NCBI GenBank assembly: GCA_028282625.1
Contig: JANQHP010000056.1
Span: 1-5,606, forward strand
Source of the DNA: Rickettsiales bacterium
GTDB taxonomy: Bacteria; Pseudomonadota; Alphaproteobacteria; Rickettsiales; UBA8987
Direction of reading: 5' to 3'
Length of the DNA: 5,606 nucleotides
The notes beneath the pieces were generated by a model, which saw nothing but the letters and a program-made list of their open reading frames with translations, did not search any database and was not told the DNA's origin. This document shows, piece after piece, positions 5,044 to 5,606 of the stretch. Made by a program: the position numbers and the translations under genes. The first letter of the stretch is position 1. Each line of letters opens with the position of its first letter.

Positions 5044-5230
5044 GTTGCATGGGCACCTCTTTTCGGAGCGGGCGCCCCGCCCGCGAGTAGCGACCAAGGG
5101 GAGCGCAGGCTACGCGCCGCTTGAGCGATATTAAAAAAGAGGAGCAGGTGTAACCTGCGACTAGGGGCAACGCGACGCGGCACTCAAGCGCCGGCGGGGT
5201 CTTAAGGGGGCAGGCCCCTGCTTAGACGTA
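5044..5230. repeat. GC-rich mosaic of short palindromes and degenerate repeats
   Basis: No ORF or recognised RNA gene is seen here. Hairpins include GCGGGC-GCCCC-GCCCGC (5068-5084), GCAGGT-GTA-ACCTGC (5144-5158) and the overlapping palindromes GGGGCAGGCCCC/GCAGGCCCCTGC (about 5207-5220). GTTGCATGGG at 5044-5053 recurs exactly at 5535-5544. The stretch beginning CGACTAGGGGC at 5158-5180 matches 5568-5590 at 18 of 23 bases. A looser relative begins CGAGTAGCGACC at 5083. The segment therefore belongs to a repeat family that also occurs on the other side of rpmG. Confidence 0.6.
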
Positions 5231-5235
5231 AGGAT

Positions 5236-5247
5236 AGGAGGTGATCC
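5236..5247 (-). other. Copy of the 16S rRNA 3'-tail (anti-SD) sequence
   Basis: The minus strand reads GGATCACCTCCT, identical over 12 bases to the conserved 3' end of bacterial 16S rRNA that contains the anti-Shine-Dalgarno. It begins 27 bases after the last base of rpmG. No other 16S sequence precedes it beyond a short loose resemblance (GGGTGCG…). On the plus strand it is a near-perfect SD (AGGAGGTGATCC), but no ORF of useful length follows. It may be chance, a remnant or functional. Confidence 0.5.
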
Positions 5248-5264
5248 CACGCACCCCCGGAGGG

Positions 5265-5283
5265 AAAAAAGCGGTTAGCTTTT
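5265..5283 (-). terminator. Possible rpmG terminator overlapping the stop
   Basis: On the minus strand AAAAGC, loop TAACC (which contains the TAA stop) and GCTTTT form a 6-bp stem, and the T-run continues to six residues. The stem is short and AT-rich, so it may be inefficient. The GC-rich palindrome at about 5207-5220 may help downstream. Confidence 0.45.
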
Positions 5284-5445
5284 CAGCTTTTCCTCTTTAA
5301 ACAGCACATGCTTGCGCACCACCGGGTCGTATTTACGGAAGGAGAGCTTTTCCGGCTGCTTTTTCGGGTTACGCTTTTTTACGAGGTAAAAACCGGTTTT
5401 TGCCGTGCTCACCAGCTTCACCAGGATCGTATTTTTCTTCGCCAT
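5275..5445 (-). CDS. rpmG: 50S ribosomal protein L33
   Basis: L33 is a small basic protein of the large ribosomal subunit, near the E site. The 56-aa sequence reads through the standard family landmarks: MAKKNTILVKLVSTA (residues 1-15), TGFYLVKKRNPKK (17-29), EKLSFRKYDPVVRKHVLF (32-49) and a lysine-rich end. No CxxC pairs are present, so this is the zinc-independent form. It resembles the Rickettsiales-type sequence, the strongest taxonomic hint in the window. The frame is open upstream to 5484, but the start at 5445 is the family start and lies downstream of the predicted transcription start (about 5477), so the longer version could not be translated. The SD is modest (AGAGAG about 6-7 bases upstream). 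The gene appears to be transcribed alone. Confidence 0.97.
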   Translation of the reverse strand: MAKKNTILVKLVSTAKTGFYLVKKRNPKKQPEKLSFRKYDPVVRKHVLFKEEKLKS

Positions 5446-5483
5446 GATAGTCTCTCTTTGATTGTAGGCATGAAGGGGAGGCA

Positions 5484-5511
5484 ACTATACGAAACTTTGG
5501 CCGCCTGTCAA
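5484..5511 (-). promoter_or_regulatory. Strong sigma-70 promoter of rpmG
   Basis: On the minus strand the consensus -35 box TTGACA (5511-5506) and TATAGT (5489-5484; five of six consensus bases) are separated by 16 bases. Initiation near 5477 gives a leader of about 30 nt before the rpmG ATG. Such a near-consensus pair suits a highly expressed ribosomal-protein gene. Confidence 0.8.
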
Positions 5512-5533
5512 GCAGGAAGAGGGGGGTGGGGGC

Positions 5534-5606
5534 AGTTGCATGGGTGCTTCCCGGAGTGAGGTACGCACGACTAGGAGCGAAGCGACGCTTAAGCCCATGC
5601 GAGGGC
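5534..5606. repeat. Second copy of the GC-rich repeat family, cut by the window end
   Basis: The segment contains GTTGCATGGG (5535-5544) and the stretch beginning CGACTAGGAGC (5568-5590), both shared with 5044-5180. GCATGGG (5538-5544) and CCCATGC (5594-5600) form a 7-bp inverted pair that bounds the segment, and AAGCG-A-CGCTT lies inside it. No ORF is seen. It lies upstream of the rpmG promoter on the minus strand. Confidence 0.55.

Noticed and set aside
5044..5260. Structured RNA gene (tRNA, 4.5S, RNase P, tmRNA) or 16S gene fragment
   Set aside because: None of the diagnostic conserved sequences of these RNAs is present apart from the 12-base 16S tail match; the palindromes fit dispersed repeats better.
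5446..5484. 13-residue N-terminal extension of L33
   Set aside because: The upstream ATG lies in the -10 box, upstream of the predicted transcription start; the family start is MAKK.

Overview
The window looks like the chromosome of an alphaproteobacterium. The best evidence is the 56-residue ribosomal protein L33, which is the zinc-free type and, from memory, closely resembles the Rickettsiales form (…RNPKKQPEKLSFRKYDPVVRKHV…). The start of the alpha/beta hydrolase also resembles alphaproteobacterial homologues, and the short palindromic intergenic repeats are of kinds I remember from Rickettsiales-like genomes. The coding regions look moderately GC-rich, which does not suit classical Rickettsia, so I name no genus.

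Left part (1-2755). A plus-strand alpha/beta hydrolase (2-727) runs tail-to-tail into a minus-strand group and shares 68 bp with anmK. The minus-strand order is a small lipoprotein-like gene (2755-2294), a 155-bp gap, a stand-alone histidine phosphotransfer (HPt) protein (2138-1758), and, 12 bp later, anmK (1745-660), the peptidoglycan-recycling kinase. HPt and anmK are probably co-transcribed, although no functional link between them is obvious.

Middle (2756-4180). An AT-rich, hairpin-rich gap of 333 bp separates the lipoprotein gene from a minus-strand TIGR01777/YfcH-type NAD(P)-binding protein (start best placed at 4015). Next comes a very strong symmetrical rho-independent terminator (4132-4174). 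It ends a small gene of unknown function with a predicted coiled coil (4694-4185), which has an excellent Shine-Dalgarno site and its own candidate promoter.

Right part (4695-5606). A gene-free stretch of 580 bp is packed with different palindromic repeats: a head-to-head pair of ATTCCC-N8-GGGAAT-type hairpins, a GCGATTAAATCGC palindrome, a CCCTCCCCC/GGGGGAGGG hairpin and GC-rich degenerate repeats. Parts of the last group recur after rpmG at the window end. rpmG (5445-5275, minus) has a textbook sigma-70 promoter. Just past its stop lies a 12-nt copy of the 16S rRNA anti-Shine-Dalgarno tail.

I see no CRISPR array, transposase, tRNA, rRNA gene, toxin-antitoxin pair or obvious defence system. 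The most interesting leads are the uncharacterised coiled-coil gene, the anti-SD-like sequence after rpmG, the repeat cluster, and the antisense overlap of the hydrolase tail with conserved anmK sequence.
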